64,000 nucleotides of DNA from Echria macrotheca (Eukaryota; Ascomycota; Sordariomycetes; Sordariales; Schizotheciaceae). Below, piece by piece: positions 20,366-32,400 of the stretch. The position numbers were made by a program, and so were the translations under genes. The notes under the pieces were generated by a model. That model made no database searches and was not told where the DNA came from. It saw only the letters and a list, made by a program, of their open reading frames with translations. The DNA is taken from assembly GCA_030411725.1 (NCBI GenBank), contig MU839837.1:1054001-1118000 (forward strand), given 5' to 3'. Position 1 is the first letter of the stretch. Each line of letters starts with the position of its first letter.

Positions 20366-23300
20366 ATGTCCAGGTACACGTTCTACGGAGACAACAGCAC
20401 ATTTTTCGATGTCGGGACGGACCCAGCCGAGCTGGTCAAAAGTCGGCCTGACACGCCGTGGAGGGAAACCTTTGGAGGAATCTGCGCGCCGGCCTTTGCG
20501 AATTCGGGCTCGTCGGGGTTCCGGCCCCTTTTCCCCGAGATACCGCGCCCGCTCGGCCTCGACTCTATTCATGCGGTGTTGGACCCGAGCTTGCGCGAAG
20601 CCGTGCCGAAGCCCACGCCATCTGAACTGGACTACCTGTTCCACACCGAAAGCTTCCAGGTCGACGCCTCCCCCGGGTTCCGGTCCTGGCAGTTCCCTTC
20701 GATCAATGCTGGGCTGGAGCATGCGGAATCAGCCCCCCACGAGGTCATCGACGACAACCAGCGCGCTGCGTGGCACCCCATTTGGAGACCCGAGGTCTGG
20801 TACGACTACGACATGCCCATCATCCCCGAAGATCCGGCCAAGGGAATATGGTCGATGGACAACCCACTTGTTAAAAAGGAGATGGACATCATCATTCAGA
20901 TGGCCAACCGGCTGATGCAATGTGCCGTCCACACACGATGGTTCGCACTCGATGCCTACCCCCGAAGGAAGCGAGAGCGTGCGGCTAACGCGACTTATTA
21001 GGATGCAGGCCTGGCTTGTAACGAAATGGGAAGTGGCTACTTATCAGAACAAGCACGGCAGAACCGACGGCGTCCCGCATATTGCCCGTCTCCGGAAGCC
21101 CGAGGGCACTCGGCTTGACGAGGCCGAGCTGTTGGAGGTGATAGAGACCTCGAAGAGACTGGCAAGCCGCTACAGGATTGTCTTTACTTGGTTCGATGGT
21201 CAGGATCCTGACAGCTACGGTCAGCGGGAGCTCTTTTACACGAGTGTCTATGGCGTTACCCAGTTTAGAGGAGGCAATGCACCTGTCATTGTCATGCTCG
21301 ACATTAGAACCTACAGACCACTGTTTCAGCTGTCCTCAAAAACGCCCGATGAGCGCGCTCGGCGATATGCTCATCACTTCCAGACCGCATGTACTGTATG
21401 CCTTTGCTACCCCGGGAGCTGCATGTTTGAAAGAATTGCTAACCACCAATCCAGTTGTTGCACGAGAGCATGGTAGGATAACAGGTTGCCGAGCCTACCG
21501 AGCTGATGCAGTTGCTAACTGAGTATGGAAAAGCATGCCCTCGGATTCGTGATACGCATAGAGAACCACCCGCTATACGTCGGCGCGTGGGAGCCGGCAA
21601 GTACACACTAGAGCTATTAGCGATTCCCAACGACGGCTAACAGTTCCAGATGGTTGGTAATGAACTGGCCGCCGAGCTTGGCCATTCTTGCGAACACGCG
21701 GTTTTCGGAGGCAGGACCTTTCCTCTACCCAGCAGAATGGCCCAGACCCAGGCGGCATCTAAAATGGAAAACATTGCTGGACTAGGCCTCTTTGACTGGC
21801 CCACGCATCATAATATACTAAATAGCCACGGCGTCGACCTTCTTCAACGCTGGAAGTTCCCCAGCGTCGACGAGAGTTACGTATTCCCGACGTTACACGC
21901 GGCATACCTGCAAATGCCCGATTTCTGGAAAACCTACGTCGCAAGGAAGGGAGTAGCCGCTGTCCATGGCCCGCGTGTCTGGTCGGTCGAGGAATTTCAG
22001 AGCGGAACCATCGTCCAGCGATTCTTTTCCGCCAAGGAAAATAAGAGAGCCTCGACCTCGCCGGATATCGCGCGCTTCTATGAGGTTCCGATACGCGACT
22101 TTGGGGAACGAAAAGCAGTCTACAAGGGGCTGAGGCCGTGGTATAAGGAGGAATGCAAGTTGCGCCTCCACTCACTGATCAAAAGTTTGTCTGCTAACAC
22201 ACAGTGACACACGTGTTTAGACAGAAAGTGGCAGCAGACCGACTATTCGTCAACACTTGCTCGCAATTGCATCGCCAACTTTGCGCACTATGCCGGGCTC
22301 CGCGAGATACCAGGCTGCATGGTCTTCTATAACCAGTTCGGGTCCTTTCTGCTGGGCAATAGACACGTATTTGCCCGCGACAGTATCGTTGACCGCCTCT
22401 GCCTTTTGAACGCCCTATTCCAGCTCATGATGGCCACCCTACCGTTCAGGACGACGATGGTTCAGCACGGCCAGCCATGGGGGGCAAAGCCAACGCCGAA
22501 CCGGTGGAAACCGAGTGCGGCGGCCGCAGCCAACCCCAACTCGTACCGGTTCCCACACCTATGGGCGCCAAAGCCTGGGATCCAGCACACCGGCTTTGTC
22601 AGGGAGGGCGGCGCAGCCCTGCTCCGCGGCGCCGGCCTGATAGACATGCCAGCCCTGCAGGCCCGGAACAGAATGGTCGACACGGCCCGCGCGTTCCTCC
22701 GGGAGGCCGTCGAGTCCGGCCGCCCGTGGCCCCGGAGGCTGTTCGTGGCCGTCGAGGCGGCCGTCCGGAACATCAAGGCCCAGCTCGACGCCATCCAGGC
22801 GACCCAGGGCGCCCCCGACGCCTGGCTCAACTGGACGTTCCAGTGGCCCGAGTACGACGGCGTGACCGTCTACCCGCAGTTAGATATACCCTCAGGCCGC
22901 TACGCGTACTTCCCGACCTCTCCGCCCGGCTCCGTGGCGTCCGAGTTTCTGCCCAGCGAGGCGTCGGGCGACGACGCGCAGCAGGCCGGACAGGCCGGAC
23001 AGGCCGGACAGGCCGGACAGGTGGGGCAGGCTGGACAGGCCGGACAGGCCGGACAGGCGGGGCAGGCTGGGCAGGCAGGGCAGGCGGGACAGGCAGGGCA
23101 GGCGGGACAGGCCGGGGCGGCGAGGCGCACGCCAGGCTGGCGTCTGTTCAACCGGCAGATGCGCGGGGGGACACAGGACAAAGACGTCGCCAAGCAGGAT
23201 CGTCTGGCCAAGCGGCAGGCCCGGAGGCTGAAAGTCGGGCGGGCTGTACAGCGGGTGGCGCAGAGTGCGAGGGAAGAGAAGGCGCTGACGGCGGAGAGAT

Positions 23301-25862
23301 TGGCCGAGCATGAACGCCAGCTGAAGGATGCCGAGAGGAAACGGGCGCTTAGCGTTGCCTTCCCTGGCGCGGACAGCAACCGGCCGCAGAAAATTGCCGC
23401 CGTGCTGCCGGCGTCGCCACCGCGCCAGGTGACTGCGCCGCCGGCCGATCCCGTCCCGGGATACCAGCCGCCCGTGGGCCCGCCTGTTGTCACAGCCCAG
23501 CGGGGAGGACAAGCCGGTGCCGCTGCTGGAGGACCGGCTGGTGGCGCCGCAGGACCGACTGGTGCCGCTGCTGGAGGGCCGGCTGGTGGCGCCGGAGGAC
23601 AAGCCGGTGCCGCTGCCGGAGTACCGGCTGGTGGTGCCGGGGGACCGGCCGGTGGCACTGGCGCTGGCGCCGGCGCCGGTGCTGCCGGCACCGCACAACG
23701 AGTGACGGTCCTGCGCCGCGGCCGTGGCAACCGTGGCCCAAAGCGACACCGACACCGCCACGGCCACGGCCACGCCAAGAGCTTGCTCACCATCAACCCT
23801 GGCGCCCCAGCCCCCGGCGGCCCATTCGTCGCGAATCCGCCCAAGTACTGGAGCATCAGCCAGGTGGGCGACCACAGGGACCCCAAGAATGATCAGTGGG
23901 CGCTCATTGAAAACGGCGACGCGATTTTGGTTTATGACCTGACGAGTACGTTTTTTTTTTCTTTTTTTTTGTTGCGTTCCCATTCCTCCCTGTGAAACAC
24001 TGGTAGTATCTAACCACTGACTCTCTCTCTGTCAAAAAAAAGAATACCGCCCCCTGATCAGAGGAAAAGCCAAACTAGTCCCAACCAAACACGGCCTCAC
24101 GCTTTCCGACCCGAAGTACACGCACGAAGTCCTAGCCAACGCCGCCGCCTTCCGCGGCTTCTTGTTGCTCGAAAAAGATCTCGCCGACGTGCGCGAGCGC
24201 AACGGCCGCGACGGCCGGCCGCTCTGGGTGTATTATGGTGGTGACGTCTTCGACGTGACCAAGTTCCCGTTTGCCGACAAGGCCGAGGAGGACCTGCTGC
24301 GCGACCGCACTTTCGCTGGAAACCTGGGGTATGCCCTCGCGGACGACCGGTCGCGCGACGATGTGCTCTGGCCGCTGCTCGAGCGGCTTGAGCCGTATCG
24401 GTGTGCTAGGCTGCGGAGGCCTCCTAAACCTAGGAAGGTTAACTTTTGGACGCTCGGAGCTTGTGGGTCGTCGGTGTTTACTATGGAGTTGCTGGGGCAG
24501 TGTATCTTTCCGCGGTCGCGGATGTATACGGTTATTAAGAACTTGGTGTACGATCTCGGCGGTATGTTGTTTTTGTTTTGTCCCAGTCGGGCAGGCAGGC
24601 ACTAATGTTTTATCGATACAGAGCTGGTAGACAACCACCCCGGCGGATTCAAAGGCATCGCAGACTGGGCCGGCCGCGATGCGACGGACGAGTTCCAGCG
24701 CACACATCCCAACAACTGGGAGGAGTTGTTGGGTGGCATGACGATCGTCGGCCACGTCGTGCCGCGGCTCGACCCGGGCTACGCGCTGCAGCCCGACGAG
24801 ATCGAGCTCGACGGCTGGGTGTACGCCATGGACGACCGCGACCGGTACATCACGAACATGATCGCCGCCCACCCGGACGTCTCGGCAGCGGCCAAACGCG
24901 GCGCGGAAGGGCTCCAGAAGGCGCAGGACGTGTGCGGGCAGATGTTCGACGAGACCTTGAAGGCTGCCGGCGGCAAGCGGTTTGGCCAGGACGTCAACGA
25001 TTACTGGGCCGCCGCGCTGCGCCTGCTCGACCGGTTGATTGTTGCGCAGGTCGCGCCCGCGCCGGGGAATACCGCCGGTTTGAGGGATGTCACGACCGGC
25101 GAGCTCGCGGTGAACTGTAACCTCGGCGAGATGCGGACCACCGACGTGTCGCGGATGATGGCTGAGCCGGATCCGGAGAAGCAGTTCTACATGACGGCTG
25201 GGATGCCGAGGGGGTCGATTTGGGTTAGTATCAGGGGGGTGGTTTATGATGTGACTGGTAAGTTGGATAACAAAAAAAAGGTGTGGTGTGTGTTTCTAAT
25301 CATGAATCAGAAATGGCCAAGTTCGCAAGTGACACGGTCAAGAGGACCGTCAAGCAGTTCGCCGGCGCGGAGTGTACCGACCCCGCGCTTATTCATGATA
25401 TCGTGGTTTGTCACTGCGCGCCCGTTGTCGGGAGGCTGGTTGCGGGGGCTAAGCCGCCTCCGCCGGATATGCCGAGCAAGGAGGACTTTGAGGAGTTGAG
25501 AGGTAAGTTTTTCTGGGGGAGAGAGAGAGGGAGTTGGGATGGGTGCATGTGATGATGGGTGGACTAACTGGTTTCTAGAATTGGCTAGGACAATCCAGGC
25601 GGAAGCTAGGGCGATCGCTGGGCATACTTGTGCGACGACCGTGGATGGCCTCGTGGGGGATGATGATGGCCAGGATGGGGATGGGGATGGCGGTGACGGG
25701 GATGGTGGCGACGGGGATGGTGCTGCTGGAGATGGTGATGGCGATGGAGGTGGTGGCGGCGATGGAGATGGTGGTGACGGTGATGGGGACGGGGTTGGAA
25801 CTGCAGGGAGGGCGTTCGCCTGGGCTGATTACGATGATGATATGGACCTTGGGACATGGTGA
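20366..25862 (+). CDS. giant protein: HExxH zincin-like domain, QAG repeats, cytochrome-b5-like units
   Basis: Model: exons 20366-20940, 21002-21395, 21455-21472, 21534-21596, 21650-22184, 22221-23945, 24043-24561, 24622-25257, 25311-25502 and 25579-25862, giving 1646 residues in one frame. The N-terminal half has no known domain except LLHESMHALG, in which H326-E327-x-x-H330 is a zinc-protease motif. It is followed by NELAAELGHSCEHAVFGG (351-370), which could give the third ligand (E359 or E365). Residues ~780-825 are QAG repeats and ~958-1020 are Gly/Ala/Pro repeats. Cytochrome-b5-like units follow at about 1068-1106, 1146-1178, 1258-1320 and 1475-1530. Only the third has both haem histidines (HPGG H1282 and H1305). 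The tail is Asp-Gly-rich. No signal peptide. Intron 4 uses a GC-AG donor, exon 3 has 18 nt, and the 36-nt intron 5 is doubtful. Function unknown. Confidence 0.75.
22981..23116 (+). repeat. 9-bp coding minisatellite (Gln-Ala-Gly repeats)
   Basis: About 14 tandem copies of a nine-base unit of the type CAGGCCGGA, each encoding QAG (one copy QVG), inside exon 6 of the giant gene. Copies vary only at silent third positions (GCC/GCG/GCT/GCA, GGA/GGG). The array is in frame, so copy-number change would lengthen or shorten a flexible linker. Confidence 0.9.
23509..23700 (+). repeat. Gly/Ala/Pro-rich coding repeats
   Basis: Imperfect tandem units of about 30 bases encode GAAAGGPAGG-type peptides in exon 6 of the giant gene, just before a His/Arg-rich basic stretch (KRHRHRHGHGH). 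This gives a low-complexity linker between the zincin-like half and the b5-like half. Confidence 0.75.
25668..25796 (+). repeat. Asp-Gly-rich coding repeat
   Basis: Degenerate GAYGGN hexamer-type repeats encode an alternating D-G tract in the last exon of the giant gene. Such tracts can bind calcium, but no known calcium-binding consensus is complete. Confidence 0.75.
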
Positions 25863-26952
25863 TCACGAGAAAAGCAACGGGTTGTAAGGGTTTGAGGTTG
25901 GACGGGTTGGGGGGGGGAGAAGTCGGGATTTGGCGTTTAGGTGTTTGGACAGATAGCTGCGTACCTAGGTAGACTGTCTAACCAGGGCGCCTGTTGTGTA
26001 TCATTATGCTTTAGTAATCTTTTCAAATGCCTAGGATAATGTCATCTAGTTCGCGACGCCCAGCTGACGATATAGCTGTAGTCGCGGGACTCTAGGTCAA
26101 GGGTGATACGGTCGTGAAAGAGCAACCCCCCCCCAGCCAAAGTCTAGACACGGGTATCCCGCACGCCCCGTCTTCTGACCGACCGTCTGTACTTACAATC
26201 ATGCAGTATTGTCCCCGGGAATGATCAGTGGAAAGAGGAGACTTCCAGGCTACCCCCTGTGTTCAATGCCAGTGCGGAGACAACGCCGAGGGCTTGCTAT
26301 AACCCCACTGGCACCTGTATCTGGGCGGCAGCTCGGGCACGGTCTCATGCCGCCGTTCGCCGCTAGCTTGTAGCACCTTCTCGGTGCGATGGACATGATG
26401 ACCCCAGTCGCTGCACGATTTCCGGTCGCGGTCACCCTTATAACCCAACAGAGAGATTCCGTGGACAGTCCGCGAAGAGGACTACGAAGATTGATGCATA
26501 GAAGGGATCGCGATCAGGATTGACAAGTATAAGTAGGACGAGACATCATTTCCCATGTTGAGTAAGTGTCGGTGTACGATAGCCTCACAAAAAAAGCATC
26601 CTTCCTCGTTCTTGTGTTAGCCTAGGCTCTAGAGACACTTGGGAGGCGCAGCATTCCTGCAGACCCTCGCACACCCTTTCTTTATTGTTCATTTTTTATT
26701 ATTTTAGTTTGCAGGTCTCGCCAGCCTCGCCCACTCAAAGCGCAGACCAGGAAGATACGCAACTCAACAGCAGTCCTGACTTCAAGAACTAAAAGAGCAA
26801 AAATGGAGTGTGAGCATGATGGGTTGATTAGGCTGTTAAAGCTACAGGTACATCTTCTCATTATTCCCAACTTCCCGTGCCTCCTAACCCTAATTCCAAC
26901 ACGTCCATCATATTCGTCGACCAAGTACCAGCACCCCCTTCTTCACATCGTA
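25863..26952. other. intergenic, convergent 3' regions
   Basis: About 1.1 kb between convergent genes. It has a poly-C run near 26127-26135 and a CCTAACCCTAA telobox-like motif near 26881. No gene seen. Confidence 0.5.
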
Positions 26953-28040
26953 TCACCTGGCAGTCGCAGTTCCCGTGGTGTTGCTCGTCGGCGCGCGCGT
27001 AACCGTGACAGTGTGATACGTATAATCCTGAACTGAGGTCGTGATGACAATCCCTGGTGGCGTGACCGTGGAAACCGGGTACACCCACCAGGTGTAGGTG
27101 CTTGTACTGATGCTCTTGACGTAGACAGTGGTCTTCCCGTACGGGGGATAGGTGAAGTCAACCTTGGCGAGAGTTGGTGTCGCGGCGCGTCCCTTGAGGA
27201 GGTCGATGGGCGTGTTGTCGGGGTGATTGTCGGTTGCGATTGCGGGAGGCAGTAGGTCGTCTTCTGGGTCGATGTCGAGGAGGGCGGCGTGCTCGGGGGG
27301 GGAGTTGGGTGCTGCGTCATAGTCTCGCCGACGGAGAAGAGGGGTGGCAGACGGGGTTACGGTGACAGTAAAGAAGCAGGTCGAGGTGGATGTGACGATG
27401 CGTACATAGCTGGTAGGCGTCGGAATCGTGTAGGTGCGCGTGCTGGTGGAAGTAAGATAGACTGCGGTGGTGGGGATCAGAGTGGTGGACGCCTTAGCCG
27501 GGCTGACCACGTAGACGGGCGTCGAGCTAGGCTTGACGACGGGGAAGAGGTTGTAGATGACGGAGACGCTCGCCGCGGCGGGGACCTGCCAGGAAATGGT
27601 GTGCCATCCGGCTTCCAGAGTCCTCGCTGTCACGGTCTTGCAGGCAAACTGGAAGTTGCCCTTGTTGATGCTGGCGACTGGTACCGGATCGCACTTGCGC
27701 GTGGTGCCGGTGTAGGAGCCGTCTTCGGTGAAGACAACTATAGGGGTCACCGAGTACGCCTTGCCCGAGACCGAGGCGGGCAGAGCGCAGTTGGCCGTTG
27801 ACCATTCCTGGCCAAGGGTGGTGGGTGTGTTTCCTGTGGCAGGTTTGAGTCAGCTATCGCTTCTGTAGCGACACTGCAAGGGGGCAGATACTGACTGGAG
27901 CTCATCGCACAAGACGTGAAGCCGAGATAGTTGGCGTTCGTCGTCGCATAGCCGAAACGCGCTATCTCCTGCTGGCCGGACACGGTGATCAGGTTCGGCA
28001 GCGCCGGGATGTTGACGAAACACGTCTTTATCGACACCAT
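26953..28040 (-). CDS. unknown Ser/Thr-rich protein
   Basis: Model: exons 28040-27896 and 27833-26953, giving 341 residues. The intron has a GTCAGT donor, a CTGAC branch site and a CAG acceptor, and keeps phase. The first ~170 residues look globular, with scattered cysteines (KTCF, FTSCAM, TANCAL, RKCDP, FACKTV). The middle is rich in T-S-T-x-T-Y repeats of the kind seen in cell-wall or mucin-like fungal proteins, and an LLRRR stretch could be a processing site. I find no signal peptide at the chosen ATG; an upstream stop in this frame argues against a simple N-terminal extension, though a missed upstream exon is possible. Not recognised as any family. Confidence 0.65.
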
Positions 28041-29458
28041 CTTGGAGGCGACTCACTAAACGAGCGTCTTCTGCAAGCAAAAAGAGTGGACGGCAGACGG
28101 CAAATGTGTCTCACTGCCCAAAGGAATGAGGCGCAAAGCAGAAAAAAAGGAGGAGCAACGTCGATGATGGTCAAACCAGGGTTTAAATTTAGGTGAGTAG
28201 GTACACAGAAAGATGCCCCAACCTTTGCGAAATTACTCCTGGCAACACCAGATGTCAGATAAGCAGGGGGTGGAGGAGTGTTGTGCCGGAGCCCGGAGCT
28301 TCCTGGTAGGGCTGACGTGACGCCAAGCTGAGAGATATAACGTGATTGGTCTGTGACTTAAAGCGTTACTTCCCCTGAAGATCCACGCCAAGGGTAAACA
28401 ACACAATCCACGCATTATCCGTACCTGCGTGGTTTGTTCGTTAATCTACCTTGCAAACCCAGGTGAGGTCAGGTAAAGACACAGCCTGACTTTATTAAGT
28501 ACTGAAAAGCACGCGCAGGGCTGAGGGGTGTACACTTTGCTAAATACAAAAGGTCAAGGTAAGGCTGTTTAGGTAATTTCAAAATACAGGTACCTAGGAA
28601 CCAATCTTGATCATCTTCATCTTCATATATGGGAACTTCTTTTAGGCATAGACTACCTCTCGGCTAGAGTTAAAGCAATTCATCATACTGTGGCGCAGCA
28701 TGCCGAAAATGACACTTATATTAGCCTGAGCAAAGAGGTGAAGTGTTACGGCCTGCTTCTAGAACACCAAGGTGATTCAGACAAAGACAGGTCGTGGAAC
28801 CAGGACGATCAAAAGGCTTGGGAGGCAATATGACTGAATGAAGACTGGCACAACTCTCGAGGCAGTATACACCGTCAAGAAGACCGGAGATCCAGAGGTT
28901 CCGGACGATAGATCTAAACTGAAGCAATATATTACTATCGTGAGGAATCAGAAAGTCCCTCACCCATCGTGGCTACGATGATGGGCATCTACACTAAAGG
29001 CGAGAGAGAGTAGGTAGGTACTTCGTACCTTGCTCTATCTCCCGACCATGCTTTGTACAGAGCGTGCCAAGATCACCGAGCACTTCGCGTGACAGCTACC
29101 TGTACTGTTGAACCACACTGTTGTACCGGCGGGGATACGTCGGATTGCTTGGGCCCCAAAGGATGGCCTGTAGGTCGTTACAGTAAGCAAGCCTGAGCAA
29201 ATTCTGAGTAAATCCTGAGCCAGGGTGAGCAGTGTCACGTAGGCGAGGTACAAAAAAAGGAAATTTCGTGTGCCCAGATTCGTCTCATACAACATGCAAT
29301 GCGATCCCGCGCCGCTTTGGGTATCCAAATATCCTGTATTGACTGTCTACGGCTTCTATAATCAATCCCATTCGTTTATCATGGTATCTTACCCACGTAG
29401 CAGCACGCACGAATCAACCCCCGTCTCATTGAGCCCCCATCAGCCCAACCCCGACGTC
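28041..29458. other. intergenic with a diverged repeat copy
   Basis: About 1.4 kb. No gene is supported. The stretch around 29209-29265 matches, with many substitutions, a segment upstream of the histidine kinase gene (33961-34015), suggesting an old repeat. Confidence 0.5.
29209..29265 (+). repeat. diverged direct repeat, copy 1
   Basis: It shares blocks CCTGAGCCAG, GAGCAGTGTCACGT and a following A-rich run with the copy at 33961-34015, in the same orientation. The histidine kinase gene lies between the two copies. Confidence 0.5.
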
Positions 29459-32400
29459 CTACCGAGAAGAGAAGGTTGATGTTCCTGCGCCTGGCAGCCA
29501 GCCCTCTAGTATCCTGCGCAGCTCCTTCAGCTGCACCGGTTTTGTCAAGAACAAATTGACCCCGCTCTCAAACGCTTCCTTGCGCGTGGTGGCCGAACCG
29601 AGGCCTGTCAGGGCAATGATCATGGCCGGTGGCCGCTGTCTCTGGCCCTGTTGCGAATGTTCCCACTTTCTGATTTCCCGCGTCGACTCCAACCCATCCA
29701 TGACCGGCATGGAAATATCTGCCATTCCGTGTTAGTATCATGCTCGAAACTATGACGCAGAGCCATAGTCTGTGAAGTAAACGCAATTGAAAAACACTTA
29801 CCCATAATGACAATGTCGTATGGTGTCTTGGCACTCTGGAATGCCTCCAGAGCCTTGAGTCCGTTGACTGCAGTCTCGTAGGGGTAGTTATTCTTGAAAA
29901 CCAGGTGGCTGAGGAGCTAGATGGTTTACTGCTTTTAGCCAAAAGAATTTACAAACATCGGGAAGAGAAATGCACATACCCGAAGGTTGATTTCGTTGTC
30001 TTCAACCAACAGTAATAATGGCTTCTTATTCTCCTCGGTGACTGTGGTCGTGGTAGTCATGGTGGTTGTGATGGTAGTCGTAGTGGCTGTGGTAGTCACA
30101 GGAGTGACGTTGTCGGATTGGGCTCTTGATGGAACTATAGGGTTGTGGGGAAGCTGGCCAAAGTAGTCAGGAGGTACCAGGGGCTGCATCTGCTTGGGCG
30201 TATCATCGGGCGACTGTGCAAACAAGCTTTGGACACGATGTCGTTCTGGATGTGACGCCGAGCTTGATGGATTAGACTCGTATCGAGTTTTACTAAGAAA
30301 AAACTCAAAAGCTCTGGCCAGTTTGTGAGGGCCACATCTGCCGAGGTTGGAACCGATTAGCTTGGGTTAATGGGACAGCAGAATCTAGTGTTGGAAGGTT
30401 GGGCGTGTGGTTAACATACGGTTTGGAGACAAAATGGATGAGATCAGTGTTGCCACGTCGACTCCCCTGAGTCGTGTCTTGGCCATATTCTCGGTACAAC
30501 TTTTCGTGAGAACAGAGAACAATGGTTGGCACTCCACCAAATGCACCTAGTATACCGGGATCTCTGTAATTCGACAGCAGTTAGCGTCATCATCCAAGGA
30601 AGTTCAGCGAGACTCGACCCTTACTCATTGGCAACATAGATATCTGGCGGCGAAGACTTCCAGCTCGACGGAGGAGCGATCTTCATACCGAACCACTGAC
30701 TGGCCGCCCTTTCGATCGACGTTTGCAGATATAGTGAAGGGTCTGAGGGTGAGTGCCAGTCTCCAGATCGTCGCTTGGAAGCGTCAATTTGAACGTTAAA
30801 TCCCGTCAGTCCAATGCTAATTCCTTCTGTACGCTCCTTGGCGCGCTGGATTGACGATTGACTCGAGCGGGTGAGAAGGTGAGGTTGGCTTGATGGAGCC
30901 GGGGTCATGGTAAGTGTAACCACCACTTCGGTTCCCACGCCGACTGCGCTCGTGACCTCGACCTTACCCGCAAGCGAGCGGACGATTTGGAGGACAATGC
31001 TGAGCCCTAGACCAGTTCCCGGATTCATCGGGTCCTCTTGTGTAAACGGCGTAAACAAGCCGTTGTGCAAGTAGTCCTGGCCTATCCCTCGTCCCGTGTC
31101 GCTGACGATGAGCGTAATGACGGACTTGGGACCGCGACCTCGAGCTGGCTCAAGATCCTTGGCCTGTAGAGAGACCAGGATGCATCCGCTGTCGGTATAC
31201 TTCAGTGCATTGCCAAACAGATTCATCAGCACCCTCCTCAAGGCACCTGATTCGGTATGGAACACCCAGCTGTCCCTCCTCTCGATATCCACGACAACGT
31301 CGACCGGTCCCTTCCGATTCTCCTGACCGCCTTGGAAATGTCCGGCGTCGATGTCCACTGAGTTATTTTGCCGTCTGTGGCCGGGAGAAACGACTGCTCC
31401 TTCCTCAGTGGTCTGGAACTGGTGACCGGCAAAGACAGCATCGACGACGTCCTCGACGAGCAAGCTGAGGTCGATATTGGCGTTTATGTTGGGTACCGAT
31501 AAGAGAGGCTCTTGTCGGGAAACAATACCTGGTCGCAACCTTGACCTGGTAAAGGTGTTGATCCTAGCAAAGTCCAGCACGTGTTGGATCGTATCCAGGA
31601 GAGTTCTACCGCATCGCTCGATGGTGTCTATCATCCCGTATTGGAAAAGATCGACCGTCGTATCATGGAGAAGTTCGGCCGAGGCCAGGATACCGTGAAG
31701 TGGGGAGCGCAGCTCGTGACTGATGGAAGATATGAAGTCAGACTTGGCTCGGTCGGCACCTACCACGTCAAGCCGGTTAACTTCGGCCATGATGCTGTTG
31801 CCAAACGCGGCAAGATAATTAAGATCGCCCGAGTGGGTGAGCACACGCTCGGTCGGTAGCACCGTCCAGAAAAAGGAACCTGCAAACCCTCTGCCCTTGT
31901 TGGTGTCCCACAGAGGAACAAACGCAATACTTCGGGATCCAGGGAGCATCTTGGAAAGACTGTGGGCTTCCATGAGCTCATCGGACCTCTTTGAATGCCG
32001 CCTTGCTTTCGTATGAGGCGCGCCTAGCTCTCCAGGGCCGAAGACGTGTCCCCGAGGATACTTATTGAGCAGACTGTGTAGGAAGGACTCAGTAGCTGGA
32101 ACCAGTTTGGAGGCGCCATCGCCGTGCAGACTGGAGTGCTCCGAGGTCCAAAGACCTAGCACTTCACATACCCGGTTCTCGCCGGCCCTGTGGCTCGTGG
32201 CTGTGTCTTTGGACTGCTGAGCTGCACTTTCATTGTCAACCGCCGATTCTGGCTCCGTCGATGGTGCATCGCTGCCGGAATTATGGGGGGTTGGAGTTGC
32301 GGAGAGCTGCTCTATTTCTGCGAAAGTCATGGACTCTGCGCCTCTACTGGTTAGTTCCGAATAGCAGGGTCGAGGAATGACTGATTTGTGCCCACCTGAT

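Noticed and set aside
22892..23983. 363-codon and 328-codon minus-strand frames over the giant gene
   Set aside because: They read the antisense of the QAG and Gly/Ala repeats and give Pro/Cys- or Arg/Leu-rich repeats with no other support.
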